Source: Tenodera sinensis (taxonomy: Eukaryota > Arthropoda > Insecta > Mantodea > Mantidae). From it: 64,000 nucleotides of DNA. Positions 23,922 through 37,563 of this stretch are shown here, piece after piece. The notes below the pieces were generated by a model. The model was given only the letters and a program-made list of their open reading frames with translations, was not told the origin of the DNA and did not search any database. The stretch spans positions 47,841,216 to 47,905,215 of the forward strand of contig CM060969.1 in the NCBI GenBank assembly GCA_030765045.1. The letters are read 5' to 3'. A program made the position numbers and the translations under genes. Each line of letters begins with the position of its first letter. Position 1 is the stretch's first letter.

Positions 23922-25726
23922 CACACTCACACACGCACTCACACACCCACGCGGCTTAAAGTATTATATGGTGAACAGGTGTATAGACGGACCAACAAAC
24001 TCTGTCGATTTCTTTTTGCAATTTTGAATATTGTCCCGTAGCACGACTAACAAAGTGCGAGATCTGTTTACTGATTATTCTCATTGTCAAGGCATAGCGC
24101 TGAAGTCCGTCGATGCTGCCAGCTTCAGAAGCAATTGAGCTGTCTGGCGCCGTTTCTCGACGGATTTTACCGTCCTAAATATTATAAGACGCACATGTAT
24201 AATGCAATGGCAGCAAATTGACAAATAGAAGAGAGTTCATCTGTTAATTGACTCTTATTGTCGATAGTGAAGTGAGGAGCTGCTTGGCGGATTTTCGCGT
24301 CATTATATATTATTATAAGAGGCACATTATATAATACAATGGCAGCAAACTTTGCGTCTTCTCTATGCATTTTTAAACACGTCTTGCAGTGAATCTAACA
24401 AACAGGGGCGATTTCATCTGTTGATTGATTCTTTTAGCGGATAGTAAAGAGTAGCGATCGCGTCATGTAGTACACAGTTTCAGAACCTTTATACTACCTC
24501 GTTTAACTTTGCGTAGGAAGTAAGGCTCTTACTCAACACAATATGATTATCTGTATGAACAAGCGAGGTCTGTCACGAATACACACGTACACACGGTGAT
24601 GAGGTGCCCGCTTGCTTATATCTCTGGCCCCTTGCTCTGTGAGACTCCTCTCTCCTCCCACTGACTTGGTGCTAATGAACAACCGTTCAAACGCAGACAA
24701 CGCTCTTCGAATGGGAACATCGCTACTCGAGGAGCTTACTACCGGGATGCAAACCCAGGACGCAAACTCAAAATGATTTGGTGCAGTGGAGTACCCATTT
24801 TACATCGAGGCGACACATGTGATTCTAACAAGTCAAAACCTGTCAAACGACATCTAGCGGCATGAATTCGTACCTCCAAGCGCAATGATCTAAGGTTTAC
24901 ACAACGTAACAACCCCTGATACACATTCATTTCTGTTACCCGCCCGGTAGTTTAGCAAAATGTTTCCTTCTTTACTACTTACAATTTCATCATCCTCGAC
25001 TCGCCGGTGGCCTATCTGTCTCAGGTCCACCAGAAGGTAGAGTTCAAGCGCACATTCATAACGATCTTAAACACAGCTCGATGGTTCGATGTCAATTGAA
25101 GGTTACAAGTATTAAAGTAATATGTGATCATACGACTTATTTACTCCCCTTTGTCGTTAATTTTGGTTACCACATGCTACATAATCCCTCATCGTTAATA
25201 AAAGTTAGTATGTGTAATTCAATGTCAGCAAAGTATGTCGTTTTCTGTATGCAATTTTTAATCATGCCTCTAGTATAAGTAACAATGTGTGGCGAGTTCA
25301 ACTATTTATTGATTCGTATTGTGGATAGTAAAGTGTGGGCGGCGTGTCCTGCAGTAAACACTTTCAAAATTCTTATACTACTTCTTAGAACTTTAATATA
25401 GGAGTAAGGCTCAAAGTTTACTGAAAAAGCTAGCTGTATGTTAGCAGACTTTAGCGTCCAAAGTATTATAGGATGAGAATGTGTAATGCAATGGCAGCAA
25501 GCACTATGGTTTTCTTCATGCAATTTATAACCATGTCTTGCAGTGAATCTAACAAAAAGGGGCGAGTTCACATTTTGATTGATTCTTTTTGCAGATAGAA
25601 ATGAGTAGCCATCGTGTCATGCGGAAGACACTTTCAAAACCCCTATAATAGCTCTTTTTACTTTACCTAGTAAGTAAGACTCTTAGTTTACACAAAATAA
25701 TTATCCTTTTGAACAAGCGTGTTCTG

Positions 25727-25767
<41 letters not shown>

Positions 25768-26942
25768 TGTGTCTGTCTGACTGTCTGTGTGTGTCTGTCT
25801 GACTGTCTGTGTGTGTTTGACTGTGGACCTGTATCTGTTTTTAGATTGACTCATATATATTATTATGAGAAATAATTATGGCAAGGGTAAATTATTGCTT
25901 GACTCAACTGGTAACAGTCAGTGAAGCCCTCTTTATTCAGAGAAGCAACGCAATACACCTGATATAAATTCATTTAATTTAAACGCCAGGTATTGTATAA
26001 CAGGGTTTCCTTTATTTGTAATAACAAGTTCATCATGCTTGACTTAATTGCGGGTAGTAAAAAAGTGTACCCCCCAGGGAGGATTTGAACTCACAACCGA
26101 CGAATCAAGCGTTGCTAGTTACGGGCCCCCACCAGCTCTCTGTCACCGCGGCTACCAGGAGGTACGAGTCAAAGGCACTTTTATAAGGATCTTAAGCACT
26201 GAGTGATGGCTGGATGTCAATTGCAGGTTATAAGTATTACAATAATATGCAAATAGAATACTCATTTACTCCACTTTGTCATTAATTTTGATTACTACAT
26301 GCTACATAGTACCTCATCATTTATAAAAATCACTATTTCGGTCCTATTTCAAACAGCAAGACAGAGATACGTAAGTACTCTGTGGTCAATATAAATGTTG
26401 TACTGATCAAGCTAAATATACAGCATTTTCAAGGCTCTACTGATCATATACATACATGTATGTGTGCTTGGTAGTTTACAGTCACCGCACATGTGAACAC
26501 AATATCAGTAGTTCAGTTAACTGCGTTAAGATAGGTTCTGAATGAAAAACGACACTTTGTTTACTCACTTGGAAGATCTATACACATATGTAAACAAACC
26601 AAAGCATAACCTCAAACAAATTGCATTCATTCGTAGAGGTATTTACAACACCCAACTATAATGCTTCCGATTGCAACACTTTAACTGAAAGTAACATATT
26701 GAATCTAGAACAATACAAAATAATTTGTCGTAATTGCCATAAATCATATATTTAAGGATTTATGGGTGCATAATAGAAAGGCACATCCAAGGAGTATCTA
26801 AACTTGGTTCTGTGAAACAGATTCAAATACTGTTGTCGATGTACATATGTATGTCAGAGATACTTAGAGTAGTTTCTCTCTGCATGGTGATGACGGCAAG
26901 GCTGAATAAATTCAAAGAGCAAAGTTGTTAACGTTGCCCACG
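22661..26942 (+). repeat. Array unit 6, carrying a 277-base internal deletion
   Basis: The unit is 4282 bases long because most of one alpha repeat length is missing at its left end. The sequence passes from alpha1-type flank to alpha2-type flank inside a 19-base identity at 22657-22675. Tracts: poly(T) 23234-23263 (30 T), (AC)39 at 23842-23919, (TG)18 at 25728-25763. The tRNA-like segment is 26067-26165, minus strand. T at 23050 is shared only with unit 9, which also has exactly 39 AC. Confidence 0.97.
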
Positions 26943-27789
26943 TATTGAAAGGTGTAAAATAAACGAAATAGGATGCAGTATTTCCCAAAATACGTTTTTA
27001 TATGTTCTACTGGCCTTGACAAAGTCTGTACACGTTGAAAATATATTACTGAATGTTTGAAATATAATTCGGACAAAAGTTATGTATAGCATGTCTCTTA
27101 TGTGTACATACATATGTAAAAATCCAAGCATAACCTCCAATAAATTGCATTATCTGATAAAAGTATGATGACGGCATGGATGAATAAATTCAAAGAGAAA
27201 CCTGTTAACGTAGCTCACGTATTGAAAGGTGTAACATAAATGAAATAGAACGCTGCATCCTCCAAAATACTTTTCTTTATCAAAACTTGTTCTATTGGCC
27301 TTGATTAAATCGCTACATTTCGAAAATATCTTTCTCAAGGTTTGAGATATAATTCTGACAAAGCATATGTACAGAATGAATCTCATATGTGCATATGTGA
27401 ACAATCCAAGCATAACCTTAAACAAATTGCACTAATTCATAAAGGTATTTAAAACGCACAGCTATAATGGTTTCAATTGCAGCTCTTTAATTGAGAGTAA
27501 CATAGTTGATCTAGAACAATACAAAATCCTTTGTCCCCATTGCCATAAATTAGATAGTATGTAAGGGCTACACAAGTACACATTTGAAAAGCAGACTCAG
27601 GGAGTATCGAAACTTGGCTCTTTGAAACAGATTCAAATACTCTTGTGGTTGTATGTCAGAGACACTAAGAGTAGTTTCTCTCTGAATGATGATGACTGCA
27701 TGGTTCAATAAATTCGAGGAGTGTTTAACGTTGCACAAGTAATGAAAGGTACAAAATAAATGAGATAGAATGCTGTATTTCGCAAAATA

Positions 27790-27828
<39 letters not shown>

Positions 27829-28405
27829 CCATCAACACTTGTGCTACTGGTCTTGATTAAATCGCTTAATGTTGCGAATATATTACTGAATGTTTGAGAT
27901 ATAATTCTGACAAAGGTTACGTATAGCTTGACTCTTCTGGAAATAGCCAACGAAGCCCTCTTCATTCTGAATGGCTTCTGTAAACGTAACGATGTGTAAC
28001 ACTTTGTCGCACAAATGCACAGAACCTGTTAAGTGACACCCCCATTTATTGGTTTGAATACAAAAAGGGAGCTGATTAATATAATTTATTAATCATGCAT
28101 GCAAGGAGAATGAAGTTCTAAAGCCTTCACACAGCGCCAAGAGCTTAAAGGTTACGACTGTCCCTTAGCCTACTGAATTGTGCTCATTTCCATTTAGCTA
28201 CCAGAAACTAGCATTAAAACAATTTATGGACATATTTGTCTTAATAAACTAATGTAGATAGTAGAACAAACGACTTCACGAATGTGTAGTATGAAGAAGA
28301 TTTAGAGAAGAAACACATGTGAGCGCACAGATGAGATTTTTTTGGTGGAGGCTCTTGGCCGTCAAGAATCCATATTTCATTAAAACTCACAAATCCGTCC
28401 ACGCG

Positions 28406-28460
<55 letters not shown>

Positions 28461-31400
28461 CACACTCACACACGCACTCACACACCCACGCGGCTTAAAG
28501 TATTATATGGTGAACAGGTGTATAGACGGACCAACAAACTCTGTCGATTTCTTTTTGCAATTTTGAATATTGTCCCGTAGCACGACTAACAAAGTGCGAG
28601 ATCTGTTTACTGATTATTCTCATTGTCAAGGCATAGCGCTGAAGTCCGTCGATGCTGCCAGCTTCAGAAGCAATTGAGCTGTCTGGCGCCGTTTCTCGAC
28701 GGATTTTACCGTCCTAAATATTATAAGACGCACATGTATAATGCAATGGCAGCAAATTGACAAATAGAAGAGAGTTCATCTGTTAATTGACTCTTATTGT
28801 CGATAGTGAAGTGAGGAGCTGCTTGGCGGATTTTCGCGTCATTATATATTATTATAAGAGGCAGATTATATAATACAATGGCAGCAAACTTTGCGTCTTC
28901 TCTATGCATTTTTAAACACGTCTTGCAGTGAATCTAACAAACAGGGGCGATTTCATCTGTTGATTGATTCTTTTAGCGGATAGTAAAGAGTAGCGATCGC
29001 GTCATGTAGTACACAGTTTCAGAACCTTTATACTACCTCGTTTAACTTTGCGTAGGAAGTAAGGCTCTTACTCAACACAATATGATTATCTGTATGAACA
29101 AGCGAGGTCTGTCACGAATACACACGTACACACGGTGATGAGGTGCCCGCTTGCTTATATCTCTGGCCCCTTGCTCTGTGAGACTCCTCTCTCCTCCCAC
29201 TGACTTGGTGCTAATGAACAACCGTTCAAACGCAGACAACGCTCTTCGAATGGGAACATCGCTACTCGAGGAGCTTACTACCGGGATGCAAACCCAGGAC
29301 GCAAACTCAAAATGATTTGGTGCAGTGGAGTACCCATTTTACATCGAGGCGACACATGTGATTCTAACAAGTCAAAACCTGTCAAACGACATCTAGCGGC
29401 ATGAATTCGTACCTCCAAGCGCAATGATCTAAGGTTTACACAACGTAACAACCCCTGATACACATTCATTTCTGTTACCCGCCCGGTAGTTTAGCAAAAT
29501 GTTTCCTTCTTTACTACTTACAATTTCATCATCCTCGACTCGCCGGTGGCCTATCTGTCTCAGGTCCACCAGAAGGTAGAGTTCAAGCGCACATTCATAA
29601 CGATCTTAAACACAGCTCGATGGTTCGATGTCAATTGAAGGTTACAAGTATTAAAGTAATATGTGATCATACGACTTATTTACTCCCCTTTGTCGTTAAT
29701 TTTGGTTACCACATGCTACATAATCCCTCATCGTTAATAAAAGTTAGTATGTGTAATTCAATGTCAGCAAAGTATGTCGTTTTCTGTATGCAATTTTTAA
29801 TCATGCCTCTAGTATAAGTAACAATGTGTGGCGAGTTCAACTATTTATTGATTCGTATTGTGGATAGTAAAGTGTGGGCGGCGTGTCCTGCAGTAAACAC
29901 TTTCAAAATTCTTATACTACTTCTTAGAACTTTAATATAGGAGTAAGGCTCAAAGTTTACTGAAAAAGCTAGCTGTATGTTAGCAGACTTTAGCGTCCAA
30001 AGTATTATAGGATGAGAATGTGTAATGCAATGGCAGCAAGCACTATGGTTTTCTTCATGCAATTTATAACCATGTCTTGCAGTGAATCTAACAAAAAGGG
30101 GCGAGTTCACATTTTGATTGATTCTTTTTGCAGATAGAAATGAGTAGCCATCGTGTCATGCGGAAGACACTTTCAAAACCCCTATAATAGCTCTTTTTAC
30201 TTTACCTAGTAAGTAAGACTCTTAGTTTACACAAAATAATTATCCTTTTGAACAAGCGTGTTCTGTTGTGTGTGTGTGTGTGTGTGTGTTTGTGTGTCTG
30301 TCTGACTGTCTGTGTGTGTCTGTCTGACTGTCTGTGTGTGTTTGACTGTGGACCTGTATCTGTTTTTAGATTGACTCATATATATTATTATGAGAAATAA
30401 TTATGGCAAGGGTAAATTATTGCTTGACTCAACTGGTAACAGTCAGTGAAGCCCTCTTTATTCAGAGAAGCAACGCAATACACCTGATATAAATTCATTT
30501 AATTTAAACGCCAGGTATTGTATAACAGGGTTTCCTTTATTTGTAATAACAAGTTCATCATGCTTGACTTAATTGCGGGTAGTAAAAAAGTGTACCCCCC
30601 AGGGAGGATTTGAACTCACAACCGACGAATCAAGCGTTGCTAGTTACGGGCCCCCACCAGCTCTCTGTCACCGCGGCTACCAGGAGGTACGAGTCAAAGG
30701 CACTTTTATAAGGATCTTAAGCACTGAGTGATGGCTGGATGTCAATTGCAGGTTATAAGTATTACAATAATATGCAAATAGAATACTCATTTACTCCACT
30801 TTGTCATTAATTTTGATTACTACATGCTACATAGTACCTCATCATTTATAAAAATCACTATTTCGGTCCTATTTCAAACAGCAAGACAGAGATACGTAAG
30901 TACTCTGTGGTCAATATAAATGTTGTACTGATCAAGCTAAATATACAGCATTTTCAAGGCTCTACTGATCATATACATACATGTATGTGTGCTTGGTAGA
31001 TTACAGTCACCGCACATGTGAACACAATATCAGTAGTTCAGTTAACTGCGTTAAGATAGGTTCTGAATGAAAAACGACACTTTGTTTACTCACTTGGAAG
31101 ATCTATACACATATGTAAACAAACCAAAGCATAACCTCAAACAAATTGCATTCATTCGTAGAGGTATTTACAACACCCAACTATAATGCTTCCGATTGCA
31201 ACACTTTAACTGAAAGTAACATATTGAATCTAGAACAATACAAAATAATTTGTCGTAATTGCCATAAATCATATATTTAAGGATTTATGGGTGCATAATA
31301 GAAAGGCACATCCAAGGAGTATCTAAACTTGGTTCTGTGAAACAGATTCAAATACTGTTGTCGATGTACATATGTATGTCAGAGATACTTAGAGTAGTTT

Positions 31401-31467
31401 CTCTCTGCATGGTGATGACGGCAAGGCTGAATAAATTCAAAGAGCAAAGTTGTTAACGTTGCCCACG
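26943..31467 (+). repeat. Array unit 7
   Basis: Tracts: poly(T) 27793-27828 (36 T), (AC)26 at 28407-28458, (TG)11 at 30267-30288. The tRNA-like segment is 30592-30690, minus strand. G at 28864 is shared with units 8, 9, 10 and 12. Private changes are C at 27571 and A at 31000. Confidence 0.97.
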
Positions 31468-32313
31468 TATTGAAAGGTGTAAAATAAACGAAATAGGATG
31501 CAGTATTTCCCAAAATACGTTTTTATATGTTCTACTGGCCTTGACAAAGTCTGTACACGTTGAAAATATATTACTGAATGTTTGAAATATAATTCGGACA
31601 AAAGTTATGTATAGCATGTCTCTTATGTGTACATACATATGTAAAAATCCAAGCATAACCTCCAATAAATTGCATTATCTGATAAAAGTATGATGACGGC
31701 ATGGATGAATAAATTCAAAGAGAAACCTGTTAACGTAGCTCACGTATTGAAAGGTGTAACATAAATGAAATAGAACGCTGCATCCTCCAAAATACTTTTC
31801 TTTATCAAAACTTGTTCTATTGGCTTGATTAAATCGCTACATTTCGAAAATATCTTTCTCAAGGTTTGAGATATAATTCTGACAAAGCATATGTACAGAA
31901 TGAATCTCATATGTGCATATGTGAACAATCCAAGCATAACCTTAAACAAATTGCACTAATTCATAAAGGTATTTAAAACGCACAGCTATAATGGTTTCAA
32001 TTGCAGCTCTTTAATTGAGAGTAACATAGTTGATCTAGAACAATACAAAATCCTTTGTCCCCATTGCCATAAATTAGATAGTATGTAAGGGCTAAACAAG
32101 TACACATTTGAAAAGCAGACTCAGGGAGTATCGAAACTTGGCTCTTTGAAACAGATTCAAATACTCTTGTGGTTGTATGTCAGAGACACTAAGAGTAGTT
32201 TCTCTCTGAATGATGATGACTGCATGGTTCAATAAATTCGAGGAGTGTTTAACGTTGCACAAGTAATGAAAGGTACAAAATAAATGAGATAGAATGCTGT
32301 ATTTCGCAAAATA

Positions 32314-32355
<42 letters not shown>

Positions 32356-32932
32356 CCATCAACACTTGTGCTACTGGTCTTGATTAAATCGCTTAATGTT
32401 GCGAATATATTACTGAATGTTTGAGATATAATTCTGACAAAGGTTACGTATAGCTTGACTCTTCTGGAAATAGCCAACGAAGCCCTCTTCATTCTGAATG
32501 GCTTCTGTAAACGTAACGATGTGTAACACTTTGTCGCACAAATGCACAGAACCTGTTAAGTGACACCCCCATTTATTGGTTTGAATACAAAAAGGGAGCT
32601 GATTAATATAATTTATTAATCATGCATGCAAGGAGAATGAAGTTCTAAAGCCTTCACACAGCGCCAAGAGCTTAAAGGTTACGACTGTCCCTTAGCCTAC
32701 TGAATTGTGCTCATTTCCATTTAGCTACCAGAAACTAGCATTAAAACAATTTATGGACATATTTGTCTTAATAAACTAATGTAGATAGTAGAACAAACGA
32801 CTTCACGAATGTGTAGTATGAAGAAGATTTAGAGAAGAAACACATGTGAGCGCACAGATGAGATTTTTTTGGTGGAGGCTCTTGGCCGTCAAGAATCCAT
32901 ATTTCATTAAAACTCACAAATCCGTCCACGCG

Positions 32933-33011
<79 letters not shown>

Positions 33012-34820
33012 CACACTCACACACGCACTCACACACCCACGCGGCTTAAAGTATTATATGGTGAACAGGTGTATAGACGGACCAACAAACTCTGTCGATT
33101 TCTTTTTGCAATTTTGAATATTGTCCCGTAGCACGACTAACAAAGTGCGAGATCTGTTTACTGATTATTCTCATTGTCAAGGCATAGCGCTGAAGTCCGT
33201 CGATGCTGCCAGCTTCAGAAGCAATTGAGCTGTCTGGCGCCGTTTCTCGACGGATTTTACCGTCCTAAATATTATAAGACGCACATGTATAATGCAATGG
33301 CAGCAAATTGACAAATAGAAGAGAGTTCATCTGTTAATTGACTCTTATTGTCGATAGTGAAGTGAGGAGCTGCTTGGCGGATTTTCGCGTCATTATATAT
33401 ATTATTATAAGAGGCAGATTATATAATACAATGGCAGCAAACTTTGCGTCTTCTCTATGCATTTTTAAACACGTCTTGCAGTGAATCTAACAAACAGGGG
33501 CGATTTCATCTGTTGATTGATTCTTTTAGCGGATAGTAAAGAGTAGCGATCGCGTCATGTAGTACACAGTTTCAGAACCTTTATACTACCTCGTTTAACT
33601 TTGCGTAGGAAGTAAGGCTCTTACTCAACACAATATGATTATCTGTATGAACAAGCGAGGTCTGTCACGAATACACACGTACACACGGTGATGAGGTGCC
33701 CGCTTGCTTATATCTCTGGCCCCTTGCTCTGTGAGACTCCTCTCTCCTCCCACTGACTTGGTGCTAATGAACAACCGTTCAAACGCAGACAACGCTCTTC
33801 GAATGGGAACATCGCTACTCGAGGAGCTTACTACCGGGATGCAAACCCAGGACGCAAACTCAAAATGATTTGGTGCAGTGGAGTACCCATTTTACATCGA
33901 GGCGACACATGTGATTCTAACAAGTCAAAAAACCTGTCAAACGACATCTAGCGGCATGAATTCGTACCTCCAAGCGCAATGATCTAAGGTTTACACAACG
34001 TAACAACCCCTGATACACATTCATTTCTGTTACCCGCCCGGTAGTTTAGCAAAATGTTTCCTTCTTTACTACTTACAATTTCATCATCCTCGACTCGCCG
34101 GTGGCCTATCTGTCTCAGGTCCACCAGAAGGTAGAGTTCAAGCGCACATTCATAACGATCTTAAACACAGCTCGATGGTTCGATGTCAATTGAAGGTTAC
34201 AAGTATTAAAGTAATATGTGATCATACGACTTATTTACTCCCCTTTGTCGTTAATTTTGGTTACCACATGCTACATAATCCCTCATCGTTAATAAAAGTT
34301 AGTATGTGTAATTCAATGTCAGCAAAGTATGTCGTTTTCTGTATGCAATTTTTAATCATGCCTCTAGTATAAGTAACAATGTGTGGCGAGTTCAACTATT
34401 TATTGATTCGTATTGTGGATAGTAAAGTGTGGGCGGCGTGTCCTGCAGTAAACACTTTCAAAATTCTTATACTACTTCTTAGAACTTTAATATAGGAGTA
34501 AGGCTCAAAGTTTACTGAAAAAGCTAGCTGTATGTTAGCAGACTTTAGCGTCCAAAGTATTATAGGATGAGAATGTGTAATGCAATGGCAGCAAGCACTA
34601 TGGTTTTCTTCATGCAATTTATAACCATGTCTTGCAGTGAATCTAACAAAAAGGGGCGAGTTCACATTTTGATTGATTCTTTTTGCAGATAGAAATGAGT
34701 AGCCATCGTGTCATGCGGAAGACACTTTCAAAACCCCTATAATAGCTCTTTTTACTTTACCTAGTAAGTAAGACTCTTAGTTTACACAAAATAATTATCC
34801 TTTTGAACAAGCGTGTTCTG

Positions 34821-34859
<39 letters not shown>

Positions 34860-36034
34860 TGTGTCTGTCTGACTGTCTGTGTGTGTCTGTCTGACTGTCT
34901 GTGTGTGTTTGACTGTGGACCTGTATCTGTTTTTAGATTGACTCATATATATTATTATGAGAAATAATTATGGCAAGGGTAAATTATTGCTTGACTCAAC
35001 TGGTAACAGTCAGTGAAGCCCTCTTTATTCAGAGAAGCAACGCAATACACCTGATATAAATTCATTTAATTTAAACGCCAGGTATTGTATAACAGGGTTT
35101 CCTTTATTTGTAATAACAAGTTCATCATGCTTGACTTAATTGCGGGTAGTAAAAAAGTGTACCCCCCAGGGAGGATTTGAACTCACAACCGACGAATCAA
35201 GCGTTGCTAGTTACGGGCCCCCACCAGCTCTCTGTCACCGCGGCTACCAGGAGGTACGAGTCAAAGGCACTTTTATAAGGATCTTAAGCACTGAGTGATG
35301 GCTGGATGTCAATTGCAGGTTATAAGTATTACAATAATATGCAAATAGAATACTCATTTACTCCACTTTGTCATTAATTTTGATTACTACATGCTACATA
35401 GTACCTCATCATTTATAAAAATCACTATTTCGGTCCTATTTCAAACAGCAAGACAGAGATACGTAAGTACTCTGTGGTCAATATAAATGTTGTACTGATC
35501 AAGCTAAATATACAGCATTTTCAAGGCTCTACTGATCATATACATACATGTATGTGTGCTTGGTAGTTTACAGTCACCGCACATGTGAACACAATATCAG
35601 TAGTTCAGTTAACTGCGTTAAGATAGGTTCTGAATGAAAAACGACACTTTGTTTACTCACTTGGAAGATCTATACACATATGTAAACAAACCAAAGCATA
35701 ACCTCAAACAAATTGCATTCATTCGTAGAGGTATTTACAACACCCAACTATAATGCTTCCGATTGCAACACTTTAACTGAAAGTAACATATTGAATCTAG
35801 AACAATACAAAATAATTTGTCGTAATTGCCATAAATCATATATTTAAGGATTTATGGGTGCATAATAGAAAGGCACATCCAAGGAGTATCTAAACTTGGT
35901 TCTGTGAAACAGATTCAAATACTGTTGTCGATGTACATATGTATGTCAGAGATACTTAGAGTAGTTTCTCTCTGCATGGTGATGACGGCAAGGCTGAATA
36001 AATTCAAAGAGCAAAGTTGTTAACGTTGCCCACG
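31468..36034 (+). repeat. Array unit 8, with several private small indels
   Basis: Tracts: poly(T) 32317-32355 (39 T), (AC)38 at 32934-33009, (TG)17 at 34822-34855. The tRNA-like segment is 35159-35257, minus strand. One C is missing near 31824, two extra A lie in the run at 33927-33932, and an extra TA near 33400 is shared with units 10 and 12. G at 33416 is shared with units 7, 9, 10 and 12. These indels break three of the open frames seen in other units, which fits a lack of coding constraint. Confidence 0.97.
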
Positions 36035-37482
36035 TATTGAAAGGTGTAAAATAAACGAAATAGGATGCAGTATTTCCCAAAATACGTTTTTATATGTTCT
36101 ACTGGCCTTGACAAAGTCTGTACACGTTGAAAATATATTACTGAATGTTTGAAATATAATTCGGACAAAAGTTATGTATAGCATGTCTCTTATGTGTACA
36201 TACATATGTAAAAATCCAAGCATAACCTCCAATAAATTGCATTATCTGATAAAAGTATGATGACGGCATGGATGAATAAATTCAAAGAGAAACCTGTTAA
36301 CGTAGCTCACGTATTGAAAGGTGTAACATAAATGAAATAGAACGCTGCATCCTCCAAAATACTTTTCTTTATCAAAACTTGTTCTATTGGCCTTGATTAA
36401 ATCGCTACATTTCGAAAATATCTTTCTCAAGGTTTGAGATATAATTCTGACAAAGCATATGTACAGAATGAATCTCATATGTGCATATGTGAACAATCCA
36501 AGCATAACCTTAAACAAATTGCACTAATTCATAAAGGTATTTAAAACGCACAGCTATAATGGTTTCAATTGCAGCTCTTTAATTGAGAGTAACATAGTTG
36601 ATCTAGAACAATACAAAATCCTTTGTCCCCATTGCCATAAATTAGATAGTATGTAAGGGCTAAACAAGTACACATTTGAAAAGCAGACTCAGGGAGTATC
36701 TAAACTTGGCTCTTTGAAACAGATTCAAATACTCTTGTGGTTGTATGTCAGAGACACTAAGAGTAGTTTCTCTCTGAATGATGATGACTGCATGGTTCAA
36801 TAAATTCGAGGAGTGTTTAACGTTGCACAAGTAATGAAAGGTACAAAATAAATGAGATAGAATGCTGTATTTCGCAAAATACTCTTTTTTTTTTTTTTTT
36901 TTTTTCCATCAACACTTGTGCTACTGGTCTTGATTAAATCGCTTAATGTTGCGAATATATTACTGAATGTTTGAGATATAATTCTGACAAAGGTTACGTA
37001 TAGCTTGACTCTTCTGGAAATAGCCAACGAAGCCCTCTTCATTCTGAATGGCTTCTGTAAACGTAACGATGTGTAACACTTTGTCGCACAAATGCACAGA
37101 ACCTGTTAAGTGACACCCCCATTTATTGGTTTGAATACAAAAAGGGAGCTGATTAATATAATTTATTAATCATGCATGCAAGGAGAATGAAGTTCTAAAG
37201 CCTTCACACAGCGCCAAGAGCTTAAAGGTTACGACTGTCCCTTAGCCTACTGAATTGTGCTCATTTCCATTTAGCTACCAGAAACTAGCATTAAAACAAT
37301 TTATGGACATATTTGTCTTAATAAACTAATGTAGATAGTAGAACAAACGACTTCACGAATGTGTAGTATGAAGAAGATTTAGAGAAGAAACACATGTGAG
37401 CGCACAGATGAGATTTTTTTGGTGGAGGCTCTTGGCCGTCAAGAATCCATATTTCATTAAAACTCACAAATCCGTCCACGCG

Positions 37483-37563
<81 letters not shown>

